Assembly (NCBI GenBank): GCA_023374045.1
Contig: CM041780.1
Location: 91,415,627-91,479,626 of the forward strand
Origin: Limonium bicolor
Lineage: Eukaryota > Streptophyta > Magnoliopsida > Caryophyllales > Plumbaginaceae
Length of the DNA: 64,000 nucleotides
Direction of reading: 5' to 3'
Shown here piece after piece: positions 35,229 through 45,387 of this stretch (the stretch's first letter is position 1; every line of letters starts with the position of its first letter). The notes beneath the pieces were generated by a model. That model did no database searches and had not been told where the DNA came from. It saw only the letters and a program-made list of their open reading frames with translations. The position numbers were made by a program, and so were the translations under genes.

Positions 35229-35466
35229 CTCCCTCCGTCCTGAATTGACCGTCCTGTTTACTATTTAGACATGTCGTTTGACTTCAATTTTTAACATATA
35301 AGATAAATTAATTTTGAAAATTTAAATTTTGCATATGATTCCTTACATGATAAACTAAATGTTACAAAATTTAGTTTTATAAAATTATTTTATCTTATAT
35401 GCTTAATATTGAAGTGGAAAAACGTGTCATAAAACAAACAGGACGGTCAATTCAGGACGGAGGGAG
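35229..35466. mobile_element. Stowaway-type MITE, copy 1 (238 bp)
   Basis: It is flanked by TA (35227-35228 and 35467-35468). The terminal inverted repeat begins CTCCCTCCGTCCTGAATTGA and is perfect for at least 30 bp; inverted similarity continues inward. It ends 59 bp before the start codon of the DNA glycosylase gene, so it must occupy that gene's promoter or 5' UTR. Confidence 0.9.
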
Positions 35467-35525
35467 TATCAACAATCTCAAGTTAACCCGTCGCTAACTG
35501 ATTTTCAACAAAAATCTCGCTGGAA

Positions 35526-37274
35526 ATGCAAAGAGGGCGAAAGCGAAAAAACCCACAACATAGTAACCCCGACGATCCACCTACTTGTACGTCTTCGTTC
35601 ACCCAGCCTTACCCTCTCCACCAAAGACCCACCGAAGATGAGTGTGTGGCTGTAAGGGACCTACTCCTGGCGTTACACGGATTTCCGGAAGAATTTGTCA
35701 AGTACAGAAAACAAAGACAAAAATTAGGGTTGGGGTTGGACTACAGTGACGGGTTGGTGGGGGAAGAGGTTGCGACGCAGCGTTTAGAGGAGGATGGTGG
35801 GCTGGACAAGGAACTCACCGTTCTGGATGGGTTGGTGAGCATTGTGTTGTCACAGAATACCACTGAGGCTAACTCGCAAAAAGCTTTCGCTTCTCTGAAA
35901 TCTGCCTTTCCCCTGTGGGAAGACGTGAGTTATACTACTGCATTGCTCATTTCGCTTTCGGTTGGCCAGTTTTGTTGTAGACTTGCCTGCAAGATCCTTA
36001 TGGGGTTAGGTTTAGGGTTAATCTTGAGTTGTATTTTCTTGGATGTTGGGAGTGCACGAGTTTATCACTCTCTGAATTGCAATTAATAATAGAACTGAAT
36101 TTTGCAGTGAGGTGATATCCCCTGTCTGCTTGTTTTCCCGTCCCCTGTAATGTCACTATGTGGCAGTGGTATTCTATTTCTGTTTGTAATTAGCTTTGTT
36201 CTGTGCATATTCTTAAAAAACGATGGTGGCTCTGATGGTGTGTGCTGTTAACCCATTTGTCCAGCAATACATATTGGTTCCTTGTATCCATGAGTCCCTG
36301 TTGGGCAATCAATTTGCATTGTGTCCCTATGATCTGGCTGCCATCTTGTGCTATGCGGGGAATGACTGATTATGCATCTGGTTGTTCTTCCCTCAAAAGC
36401 TACTTTTTTGTTCTTGTCAATTGTTTTTCTTGTAGGTTCTTTCTGCTGAGTCCAGATTGATCGAAAATGCTATCAGATGTGGAGGTTTGGCTCCTACAAA
36501 AGCTGCTTGTATCAAGAATCTATTGACGCGCTTAAAAGAGAGGAAAGGAAAATTATGCTTGGAGTACTTGAGGAAGTTGTCCGTTGAAGAAATCAAAACC
36601 GAGCTTACATCTTTTAAAGGGATTGGACCCAAAACAGTGAGTTGATGTTTTCCTTATCTGCAACATTTGAATTGAACATCCCTTAATTGTCTGCATCTCT
36701 GATCATGAAACCTCAAGGGTAAATGATGTAGTCCGGGAAGATGGGAGAATTAGATTTTGCTATCAGTACATCTAGGATAGATGCATAAATTAGTTGAGGT
36801 TGTCACTTATCTCTATACATGAGCATGCAGGGAATACCCTCATCAGTTGCTTTCTTGTTAAGTCTGTTGATTTGTAAACTACACTTGCAGGTGGCTTGTG
36901 TTTTAATGTTCCATCTTCAGAAAGATGACTTCCCAGTCGACACACATGTAAGACAAATCTTCAAGCAATGTTATTATGATGTGGCATGTAGATAATATGC
37001 ATAAGATTTACCTGATATGTTTCTTTTATTATTTGTATAGATATTTCAGATTGCAAGAACACTGGGTTGGGTTCCCATGGCAGCTGATGTGAAGAAGACT
37101 TACATCCATCTCAATCGACGGATACAGGATGGTTTAAAGTTCGATTTGAACTGTCTTTTGTATACTCACGGCAAGATGTGTAATAGCTGTTCCATTAAAA
37201 AGGGTAAGAAACAAGGAACTAAAGAAGCTGTAAAGCCATGTCCTCTGATGATATACTCGGATGATAAATCTTGA
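35526..37274 (+). CDS. HhH-GPD DNA glycosylase (endonuclease III-like), 4 exons
   Basis: Exons are 35526-35924, 36436-36636, 36891-36947 and 37041-37274. All introns are GT-AG and phase 0, and the product is 296 aa, close to the length I recall for Arabidopsis At3g47830-type proteins. Residues 1-10 are basic (possible nuclear signal). The LVSIVLSQNTTEANSQ helix (about 105-120) matches the endonuclease III fold. The helix-hairpin-helix ends GIGPKT with the catalytic Lys at 199. The catalytic Asp is at 217 in VDTH, 18 residues later as in endonuclease III. Cysteines 257, 266, 269 and 286 resemble an iron-sulphur loop with wider spacing than the classical CX6CX2CX5C. Expected role: base excision repair in the nucleus or an organelle, removing damaged bases by N-glycosylase/lyase chemistry; the substrate is unknown. 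The ATG at 35526 is the first in frame. The only intact host gene in the window. Confidence 0.92.
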
Positions 37275-37606
37275 TGCTGGACAGAGCGTCGAATTTATGT
37301 ACCGTTGGGTTGTACGCATTGATATGGTATGGGAGGCTAGCCAATTTTGCTTTTCTCGAGGTCCCCCCATGAATGTACATATTAAAGGGGGTCTCTTCCT
37401 CGCTTGCACAAATGGATGCTCAGACTAACGGTAGGAGGTTAGATTTTTGGTCCCATCTTTGTAAGGGTGGAATTGCAGGTTGGGCCCAACCTATTTAAAG
37501 TATCTATTGACTCAAATTTAACAAAAGAATAATTGAGACACAAATTTTTGATCCCGACCCATATAAAACTATTCAACCTTAATTTAATCAGTTTAGTTTA
37601 AAATTT

Positions 37607-37645
<39 letters not shown>

Positions 37646-37789
37646 TAGTTTTTATTTCAACTAAAATTTAAACGTTTATTAGATGTCTATTATATTTCTT
37701 GAAAGTTACATTAACTATACGGTCTATATTTACCCAACTCGTCTAATATAAAAAAAAGATAAGAATACTGGCTGATTTGATAAAATGTA
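37275..37789. other. 3' flank of the glycosylase gene with microsatellite
   Basis: The likely 3' UTR is followed by AT-rich spacer. A (TC)n tract at about 37606-37628 runs into (TA)n to about 37646. No other gene is seen. Confidence 0.7.
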
Positions 37790-38060
37790 CTCCCTCCTAT
37801 TCTAATTATAAGTCGTTCTAGACTTTTTTACCATTTTTAAGAAAGAGTTTAAAAAGACTTGCATACCCATACTTTTTGTATTGGAAGAATAAAAAACTAA
37901 GTATACTTTATTGGTAAGATAAAAAATAGAGTGCAATGATAATAATAATTTAAAAAGTAGAAAAGGTAAAAGTAGAAAGATAGATAAAAAAATCTAAAAG
38001 GACTTATAATTTGAACATAATTCTAAAGTCTAAAACGACTTATATTTAGAATAGAGGGAG
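37790..38060. mobile_element. Stowaway-like MITE, second family (271 bp)
   Basis: Ends CTCCCTCCTATTCTAATTAT and the inverted (with changes) ...TTAGAATAGAGGGAG are flanked by TA at 37788-37789 and 38061-38062. The subterminal AAGTCGTTCTAGACTT is mirrored as AAGTCTAAAACGACTT. It is non-coding. Confidence 0.85.
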
Positions 38061-38364
38061 TATTTATTAAATTGTTGGATGTATTGAGAGAAATATTGAT
38101 AGTGATTTTTATTTGTTAACTAATAGTTATAAGTGTTGTATTTTTTTCCCTTTAAAGTGATATTTGGTACATGTACACTATTTACTGTATTTTTTTATTA
38201 ATAAAATAAAATAAATAAGTTGGGTTGAATTTGAGTTATAATTTTTATTCAATACCTAATTTTTTAATGCAACGCAATTGATGAATGAGCTAAACTTATA
38301 TGCTACGGTTAACCGACACTTTTTTTTTTTTTAATTCTATGGGCAGCCCTCTACTAACTACATA

Positions 38365-38602
38365 CTCCCTCCGTCCTGAATTGACCGTCCTGTTTACTAT
38401 TTGAACATGTCGTTTGACTTCAATTTTTAACATATAAGATAAATTAATTTTAAAAATTTAAGTTTTGCATATGATTCCTTACATGATAAACTATATGTTA
38501 CAAAATTTAGTTTTATAAAATTATTTTATCTTATATGCTTAATACTGAAGTGGAAAAACGTGCCATAAAGCAAACATGACGGTCAATTTAGGACGGAGGG
38601 AG
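38365..38602. mobile_element. Stowaway-type MITE, copy 2 (238 bp)
   Basis: Same family, length and orientation as 35229-35466, with about ten differences by eye. It is flanked by TA (38363-38364 and 38603-38604). It lies about 1.1 kb downstream of the glycosylase stop codon. 38605-38847 shows nothing recognisable. Confidence 0.9.
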
Positions 38603-38847
38603 TATAAGAGGGTAATCAAATCAGTATGGGGTGTGAAAGTCTGTGCAACGGCAGGAGTGAAAATAGGAATTTGGGTCAGGGTCTTGACAGTTGAGGTTCC
38701 TAATTTGTGTGGATGTAATTTAGTCCATTAGATTTATGAGGTAAGTAATCTAATGGTCAAAATTTAAGTTGTCATTTTTCTGATATTTTTATTTTTTAAA
38801 ATGAAAAACAATATACATTAACTGAACTTGTACGCTCAATCGTGTTT

Positions 38848-39583
38848 TCATTTCACACAGTCGGAATTTTAAAAAATTTTACGATCTTGTCTCTGCCTCA
38901 ATATTTTCTAAAAATTATCATATTTACCCACAATTTGTGACATATTACGAAGCGCATCCAAATTTCATTACGCGTAGTCGAATTCCAATACGTTCAGTCA
39001 GAAAATAACCAATTTAGGTGCTAACGTAGGCAAAATTTATTAAAAAATGGTCCGATAAAAGCAAAAAGGATTTCGAAGTATATAAGAAGAAATAACACAT
39101 ATATTAGAAAAGTTATCAGCAAAGTATACCATGACAAAGTAGACGAAAAGACGAGCGCGCGTCCTTCGTTACCGGCGCTGTCGCCGGCCCATCTCTGTTG
39201 GCGCCAACGCCGGGTTCCGGTCTTAAAATCGCCATATCTTCTTCATTATAGCTCCGTTTTTTGATCCGTTTACGCCGACGTGTTCGTCTTTTCGTCTACT
39301 TTGTCATGGTCTACTTTGCTGATAATTTTTCTGATATAGGTGATATTTCTTCTTAAGTTCGAACAAGATGTTGATTAATATCAATTTTGCCCACGTTAGC
39401 ACCTAAATTGGTTATTTTCCGATTGAGCGTATTGGAATTCCAACTGCGTGTAATGAAATTTGGACGTGCCTCGTAATATGTCACAAATTGTGGGTAAATA
39501 TAGTAATTTTTAGAAAATATTGAAGCAGGGACAAGATGATCATTTTCCGATTGAGCGAATTGAAATTTCGACTGTGCGTAGTG
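38848..39583. repeat. Long inverted repeat (~330-bp arms)
   Basis: The left arm (about 38848-39170) and right arm (about 39255-39583) are reverse complements with scattered changes. Shared blocks include CAATATTTTCTAAAAATTA, TTTACCCACAATTTGTGACA, AGGTGCTAACGT and CATGACAAAGTAGACGAAAA. A GC-rich ~90-bp loop contains GGCGCTGTCGCCGGCC and GGCGCCAACGCCGGG. Each arm repeats a terminal ~50-bp CAGTCG/CGTAGTCG motif. No ORF is present. It could be a fold-back or MULE-type non-autonomous element. 39584-39637 is plain flank. Confidence 0.8.
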
Positions 39584-39637
39584 ACCCTCTAAATTAAAAG
39601 TCCAGCTGACCTATTTTATAGCCTATAATAACACCTA

Positions 39638-39662
39638 TATTAGTAGTTATAATAATTACTAG
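39638..39662. repeat. 25-bp flanking duplication, left copy
   Basis: An AT-rich 25-mer starting TATTAGTAG and ending TTACTAG, identical to 44918-44942. The two copies immediately flank the Copia element. Confidence 0.95.
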
Positions 39663-39892
39663 TGTGAGGAAGAATCGAGAGAGAGGTGAGCTGAGGTGAA
39701 TCGGGAAAACAAGAACAGAGGCAGTGAGGAGAAGGGAAAACTTCTTCTTATTAAACGTACTCAGAGAAGAAAACAGTAGAATGTTATATCACTAGATGAC
39801 ATCCCTAACTCTATTTATATATACCTCCTATCTGTAATCTACAAGAGGTAAAACGCTGCGTACAGATACAAATACCAAATACTATCTTAACA
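39663..39892 (-). repeat. 3' LTR of the young Copia
   Basis: 230 bp, TGTGAGGAAG...CTTAACA in plus-strand reading. No difference from 44688-44917 was seen by eye. It contains TATTTATATATACC as a possible promoter or polyadenylation element. Confidence 0.95.
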
Positions 39893-39980
39893 TTCCCCCT
39901 CAAAGTTTACATCTAATGGAGTGAACTTTGCTGTTGGTATTTGTTGGGTCTCCTGATGCCGAGAAACCCCTGCAGATGTA

Positions 39981-40686
39981 TCACACTTGCTTCATTCCTA
40001 GCTGTTGAATCACAGTGGGATAGTGGGTTCCTGCTAAAGTCTTTGTCAGAACATCTGCGAGCTGCAAGAGTGAAGGAACGAACTGAATGTTGATTACTCC
40101 TTCTTTAATCTTCTGTCTGACGAAATGGCAGTCCACCTCGATATGTTTCGTCGCTCGTGGAAGACTGGGTTTCGCGCTATGTAAACAGCAGATTGGCTGT
40201 CGGTCTTTAGGTATGGGAATGATCTCTTCAACTCCTAACTCATGAAGAAGTCTCGAAAGCCAGCCAAGTTCTGCAGTGGCTTGTCGCATGGACCGGTACT
40301 CCGCCTCTGCTAAAGATAATGCAACACTGTTTTGCTTCTTTGCTTTCCAGGAGATTGGTGATCCTCCAAGTTCAACATAATATCTGCTGATTGACCTTCG
40401 TGTGTTGGGAAAACCTGCCCAATCAGCATCACAATAAGCAGTCAGTTTACATGTTGAAGTTCTATTAAAGAATAAGCCATAACCTACTGTCCCTTTGATA
40501 TAACGAAGAGTGTGTAAGGCTGCTCTCAGGTGGATATCCGTTGTTCCTGCAGGAATTGGCTAAGGACCTGTATAGCAAAATAGAGATCAGGTCGAGTGTG
40601 CGCTAAATATCCTATTTTTCCAACAAGCTTCCTGTACAACACAGGATCTTTGAGTTTATTGCCTTGATCCTTTAACAGCTTGGTGT
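39981..40686 (-). pseudogene. Copia RNase H region, frameshifted
   Basis: The frame at 40289-39981 encodes the RNase H C-terminal half: RATKHIEVDCHFVRQKI and QLADVLTKTLAGTHYP, the usual Copia 'ADxLTK' end. Upstream (40686-40290) the DPVLYRKLVGKIGYLAHTRP motif and a Q-FLQ segment are readable, but in different frames with stops between. The RT-RNase H connection is therefore broken at least twice. The protein could not be made as one piece from this copy. Confidence 0.85.
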
Positions 40687-41217
40687 TTAATTCCAGTGGC
40701 CCGAAACAGTTTTTTCATTTTCGCAATGAAACTCATGAATCAGATTATCACAATATTGTTTCTGTATAACAATGATTCCCTCTAAGGTGTGGATGAATTG
40801 CATTCCAAGAAAATAGGAGATTTCCCCAAGGTCTTTAATTCTGAACCTACTGTGAAGTTCATGCTTGATTTGTTCTATCATATCCAAATCGTCACCTGTC
40901 AACAAAATATCATCAACGTATACAGCCAAATAGACAGTTTTTCCATTATGTTTTCTCAAAAACAATGAGTAATCATTCAAAGACTGTTGGAAATCAAAAC
41001 TGTACAGAAAGTTGCTCAACTTCTCATGCCATTGCCTAGAGGCTTGCTTCAGCCCATAAAGGGATTTTCTAAGCTTGCAAACATGGTTACTTTCACTAGT
41101 AGTGTATCCCAAAGGTATTTCCATATACACATCTTCCCTCAAGTCCCCATGTAGGAAGGCGTTATTTATATCGAGTTGAGTTATTTTCCATCCTCGTTTA
41201 CAGCTAACAGCTATCAT
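40687..41217 (-). pseudogene. Copia reverse transcriptase, detached frame
   Basis: This 176-codon open frame carries the RT palm: LDINNAFLHGDL, KSLYGLKQASRQWHEKL, the catalytic YVDD box (codons at 40920-40909) and LGEISYFLGMQ. The N-terminal part of RT lies in the preceding frame, separated by an indel near 41265. The frame ends at 40687 by a second frameshift just before the RT/RNase H linker. Within this piece all hallmark RT residues are intact. Confidence 0.9.
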
Positions 41218-41266
41218 GGCTCTGATTGTGGTGAATTTGACTACCGGGGAGAAAGTCTCTTGATAA

Positions 41267-43312
41267 TCAATACCATATCTTTGGGTACCCTTTCACTACT
41301 AGCCTAGCCTTGTACCTCTCTAGGGTGCCATCAGCTTTGTATTTCAGCTTATAAACCCATTGACATCCTATAGGTTTCTTGCCCTTGGGCAATTCTACCA
41401 GATCCCAAGTCCCATTTCGTTCTAGAGCTGTAAATTCTTCCTTCATGGCCTCTATCCAGTTTCTGTTTTTGATGGCTTCTTGGTAACTAGAGGGTTCAAC
41501 ATTCTTTTTCTCTAGAGTGTTAGGGACAAGAGCAGGTCCAACGGATGTGGATATGGCAACTGTTTTGCTAGGAACGATCATTGAGCATAAGCAAAAACTC
41601 GGATGTATCATGCTATTGTCATCAATGTTATAAGCAGTAGCAGCAGTTAATCTTTGATTCAGAATAGCTGAGAAAGGGTCTAAAAACTTAGCTGATGTCT
41701 GTGCAGGATGCACTCTTTCATTTGCTGCTGCGGTTCCCACTATGTAATCCTCCAAATATCGAGGTTGCTCTCTGCTTCTTGAGGACCTGCGCAGTTCCTG
41801 CACTGGTTGTGCTGTAACATCCTCTTGATCATGTGTGTGCTGTTGTGGTGCACTTGTGTCTGGTCGTGTTTGTTGCTGTCCTTTCATATTCTCACCTGTT
41901 TCTTGCTCAAGGGAAAAGGGATTAACAGGTTCTGCATAGATGTTAGAAGGAAAATAATCCAAACATGTATTCTGATTTGAATCAGTAACTGGGACAGCAC
42001 TGGAATCAGTTGGTTGACCTGGTCTGAAAGGATAAACATTTTCATAGAATCGAACATCTCTACTTACTGTTATCTTATGGTTATCTAAATCAAACAGCTT
42101 GTAGCCTTTCTTATTGGGTGCATAGCCAAGGAAAACACACTTAATAGATCTGGCTGCAAATTTGTCATTTAGATTCTGATTTAGGTGAGCAAAAGCAAGA
42201 CAACCAAAACACTTAAGCTCTGCATAATTGGGATCCTTACCATATAGCATCTGATAAGGTGAAACCCCACCTAGGCTATCTAAGGGCATTCTGTTTATTG
42301 CATATACAGCAGTAAGAATGCTTTCTCCCCAGAATCTTCTAGGCAAACAGGAATGAATTAACATACTTCTAGCAGTTTCTAAAATGTGTTTGTGTTTCCT
42401 TTCCACTACCCCATTTTGCTGTGGGGTATGAGCACAAGTAACCTGATGAATGATTCCTCTATCCTTTAAAAAAACAGAAGTGCTTCTTGAACTACCTAGT
42501 TCATATGCATTGTCAGTTCGTATAATCTTTACCTCTTTTCCAAACTGTAATTTCACCATGTTCAGAAAATTTATTATAACAGCAAAAGCCTTAGATTTAG
42601 CAGCAATCAAATGAACCCAAGTGGCCCTAGAAGCATCATCTACAAAAGTTACAAAGTATGCAAAACCATCGTGTGTTTTTACCTTGTATGGGCCCCAAAC
42701 ATCTATGTGCACAAGATCAAAAGGATTATCAGCAATAGAACCTTTCTTAGGAAATGGCAAGCGTTGACTTTTGCCTCTACTACATGGTTCACAGATGAAC
42801 TGTCTTTTACAAGTTTTCTTGTCCAACAACTTGAGCTTTTCTATTTTAGCAACAGGTAAGTGACCAAGTCTATGATGCCATAAGGACAGCAAGTCAGTAC
42901 AATCAAAACCACTCACTAAATCACCTTTTACACATGCTGAAACAGAAACATTCCTAACTCTTTCATCGCAATTAACATCAAGCAAGTAGACCCCGGATTT
43001 GTATGTTCCTATTTGCAGCTCAAGGTAGTTCTTAGAGTCCTGGAAGACACAGCAACAACAATCAAAGATGAAACGGCCCTTCATATCATGGGCAAGTTTC
43101 CCAACAGAGATCAAATTAAATCTGAATGCAGGAACATGCAAGACATCTAAGAGTGTTATTTCATCATTTATCTTAACAGTTCCTATGGAGCTAACAATCT
43201 GAGGGTGCCCATCGGGCATAGCCACCGTATGCTCCTGTCCAAGTTTCCTAATCTCAGAAAAACAATTAAGATCAAAACACATATGCTGCGACGCGCCTGT
43301 ATCAAGAATCCA
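41267..43312 (-). pseudogene. Copia protease-integrase-RT N-terminus ORF
   Basis: The open frame begins right after an in-frame TAA at 43315-43313. It contains the protease DTGA box, then (residues counted from Met at 43282) an HHCC zinc region (HH at about 136-137, CEPC at about 164-167) and the integrase triad D194, D257 and E294 with GVVERKHK. The GKxP-rich C-terminal region and the start of RT (KARLVVKGY) follow, then termination at 41267 through a small indel. Lengths and order match Copia pol. Short ORFs on the opposite strand are shadows. Confidence 0.9.
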
Positions 43313-44605
43313 TTATGTGTTTTTGATTCCACCTAAACTACTGGTGTGTAAACATGATTCTTTTTCACTTGAAAACACAGTCGAAATCTTTGGATTCAGA
43401 TCAAACGCAGTCGAAATAGCAGTAAAACACTGATAATCAGAAGACAGTGTGGAGAATTCGTTACCAACAAAACCATAGTTCGAGGAGGTCTGGGAGTTCA
43501 CCGCATTTGCTGCTTCTTGATTCTTGGCAAAATGCGCCAAAATCTGATTCAACTCCTCAGTAGTATAGGTCTTCTGCGGTTTTTCATTTCCAGCATCCTT
43601 TCCATCTCCTTCGATACTGGTGGCTACTACAGACTTAGCATTCCTCCCCGTCCTCCAATTTGGCGGATATCCGATTTTCTCGAAACAGCGATCTTCAGTA
43701 TGCCCGTTTTTGCGGCAGTGAACGCAGTACAAGCCTTGTCGCTTTGGAGATTTGGTCTGTCTCCTACCAAGATTTTGTTGCGTAGTCGCGGGAGCTTCTA
43801 CCGTAAAAGAAAGAGGGTTCTCTTCTGTAGAGGTCGTTCGAGTAGCACCCTTCTGCCTTTCCTCTTGAACCATCAAGGAATATATTTGCTCGATTGATGG
43901 AAGCGGCTTCATCAGGAGCAAGTTTCCTCGTACATTTGCGTATCTAGGGTGAGTACCCATGAGAAACTTCATGGATCTTTGTACTCTGACGTATTCCCGC
44001 AATTGATTTGAGCCCCCACAAGAACACACCGGCAAGGGATTGGAGGAATCTAATTCGTCCCACATTCGCTTCATCTTGGTATAATACGTCTTTATGTCAT
44101 CATCTCCTTGTTTGGTGGTGGCAAGATCTTGCTCTATTGCGTAGAATCGCGTCGCATTACCCTCCTCGAAGCGATTTTCCAACTCCTTCCAGATCTGGGC
44201 CGCAGTCTCGCAAAACAACACGCTCTCAGCTATCTCCTTCTCCAAACTTGAGAGAATCCACGAAATAACCATATCGTTGCAGCGTTGCCATGCGCGGACC
44301 CGAGGAGCAGGTTCCGTTGGCTTCTCCAAGCTCCCATCAACGAAACCAATTTTGTTCTTGGCAGATAAACAAATCAGGATGTTCCTCTTCCAGGTTGTAA
44401 AACCTGCGCCCCCATTGTATTTATTTCCCGTCAATATCATTCCGGGTAAATCAGAATTGAGCAGACGAAGGGGATCGTCGCACCGGTCTTCACTACTGTC
44501 ATCTTTTTCTCCATCGAGGTCGTGTTTGCCGCCACTGGTGGAATCTTTATCCTTGCCCTTGTTCTTGTTACCATCTCCAGTAACACCTCCTTCAACGTTT
44601 GTCAT
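43313..44605 (-). CDS. Copia Gag (430 aa)
   Basis: The open frame starts at 44605, about 60 bp inside the PBS, with a charged Gly/Asp/Lys-rich leader. A Copia gag-polypeptide domain follows (LTGNKYNGGAGFTTWKRN, residues 58-75, and WKELENRFEEGN near 139-150). A CCHC zinc knuckle CX2CX4HX4C lies at residues 294-307 (CVHCRKNGHTEDRC). Gag coats the RNA and forms the particle. It ends at an in-frame TAA directly before the protease WILDTGA motif, where most plant Copia elements read straight into pol. As it stands only Gag is intact in this copy. Confidence 0.9.
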   Translation of the reverse strand: MTNVEGGVTGDGNKNKGKDKDSTSGGKHDLDGEKDDSSEDRCDDPLRLLNSDLPGMILTGNKYNGGAGFTTWKRNILICLSAKNKIGFVDGSLEKPTEPAPRVRAWQRCNDMVISWILSSLEKEIAESVLFCETAAQIWKELENRFEEGNATRFYAIEQDLATTKQGDDDIKTYYTKMKRMWDELDSSNPLPVCSCGGSNQLREYVRVQRSMKFLMGTHPRYANVRGNLLLMKPLPSIEQIYSLMVQEERQKGATRTTSTEENPLSFTVEAPATTQQNLGRRQTKSPKRQGLYCVHCRKNGHTEDRCFEKIGYPPNWRTGRNAKSVVATSIEGDGKDAGNEKPQKTYTTEELNQILAHFAKNQEAANAVNSQTSSNYGFVGNEFSTLSSDYQCFTAISTAFDLNPKISTVFSSEKESCLHTSSLGGIKNT

Positions 44606-44666
44606 TCTTCCGATTTAGGGATATACAGTGCCGATTAAAAGAAACAGGAAGCCAAGAGCATGTCCA

Positions 44667-44678
44667 GCTCTGATACCA
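44667..44678 (-). other. Primer binding site, tRNA-iMet
   Basis: On the minus strand TGGTATCAGAGC, nine bases after the 5' LTR end. It is complementary to the plant initiator tRNA-Met 3' end and standard for Copia elements. Confidence 0.95.
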
Positions 44679-44687
44679 TGTTACAAG

Positions 44688-44917
44688 TGTGAGGAAGAAT
44701 CGAGAGAGAGGTGAGCTGAGGTGAATCGGGAAAACAAGAACAGAGGCAGTGAGGAGAAGGGAAAACTTCTTCTTATTAAACGTACTCAGAGAAGAAAACA
44801 GTAGAATGTTATATCACTAGATGACATCCCTAACTCTATTTATATATACCTCCTATCTGTAATCTACAAGAGGTAAAACGCTGCGTACAGATACAAATAC
44901 CAAATACTATCTTAACA
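44688..44917 (-). repeat. 5' LTR of the young Copia
   Basis: 230 bp, identical by eye to 39663-39892. It carries the promoter for minus-strand transcription. Confidence 0.95.
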
Positions 44918-44942
44918 TATTAGTAGTTATAATAATTACTAG
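44918..44942. repeat. 25-bp flanking duplication, right copy
   Basis: Identical to 39638-39662 over all 25 bases; sequence continues GACTCTTAG into the flank. Confidence 0.95.
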
Positions 44943-44989
44943 ACTCTTAGAATTCCTAAATCAATTACCAAACACATAATTCATTTACC

Positions 44990-45240
44990 TTCCTCTTCAT
45001 TCAACTTCAACGATATTTGGGTTGCGTTCACCTTCCTGCAAATTCTCACCCCAGCAACTTCTACGATATTTGGGTTAGCATCTGGCGTTCACCTTCCTGC
45101 AAATTCTCGCCCCAACAACTTCTACCATATTTGGGTTAGGGTCTCTCATAGTTTCATACACCTTCCTGCAACTTCTACGATATTTGGGTTAGGGTCTCAC
45201 ATTCACCTCCTTCTCATTTACCCTCGGTGGCTCCTCATCT
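44990..45240. repeat. Degenerate 50-60-bp repeat upstream of Ulp1-like gene
   Basis: AC(G/C)ATATTTGGGTT occurs near 45010, 45063, 45124 and 45174, with CACCTTCCTGCAA between copies. It lies upstream of the first putative exon, in likely promoter or 5' UTR. Confidence 0.7.
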
Positions 45241-45387
45241 TCATCCTAGGTAAACCTTCTTCTCTTCCTGGATATCGGAGCCGGCGGGGGTGAATCTGCT
45301 TGTAATCCTGGCTGTTCTTTCGACCGGTTTCATAGCAACAACGGAAACCACACACAATCGGCATCCCCTGCACTCCAGAAGGTGAAG

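Larger units (their letters stand above)
39663..44917 (-). mobile_element. Young Copia LTR retrotransposon (5255 bp)
   Basis: It is bounded by two 230-bp LTRs that look identical base for base, with TG...CA ends. The minus-strand PBS TGGTATCAGAGC (44667-44678) is complementary to initiator tRNA-Met. A polypurine tract (minus strand GAGGGGGAA, 39893-39901) abuts the other LTR. Order on the minus strand: LTR, PBS, gag, protease, integrase, RT, RNase H, PPT, LTR, which is Copia order. The coding region is interrupted by one stop and at least three frameshifts. The insertion target was AT-rich sequence between an inverted repeat and the Ulp1-like gene. Confidence 0.95.

Noticed and set aside
42611..44618. 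Plus-strand ORFs of 82-126 aa
   Set aside because: Shadows of the minus-strand Copia gag-pol, which has clear catalytic and zinc-knuckle motifs.
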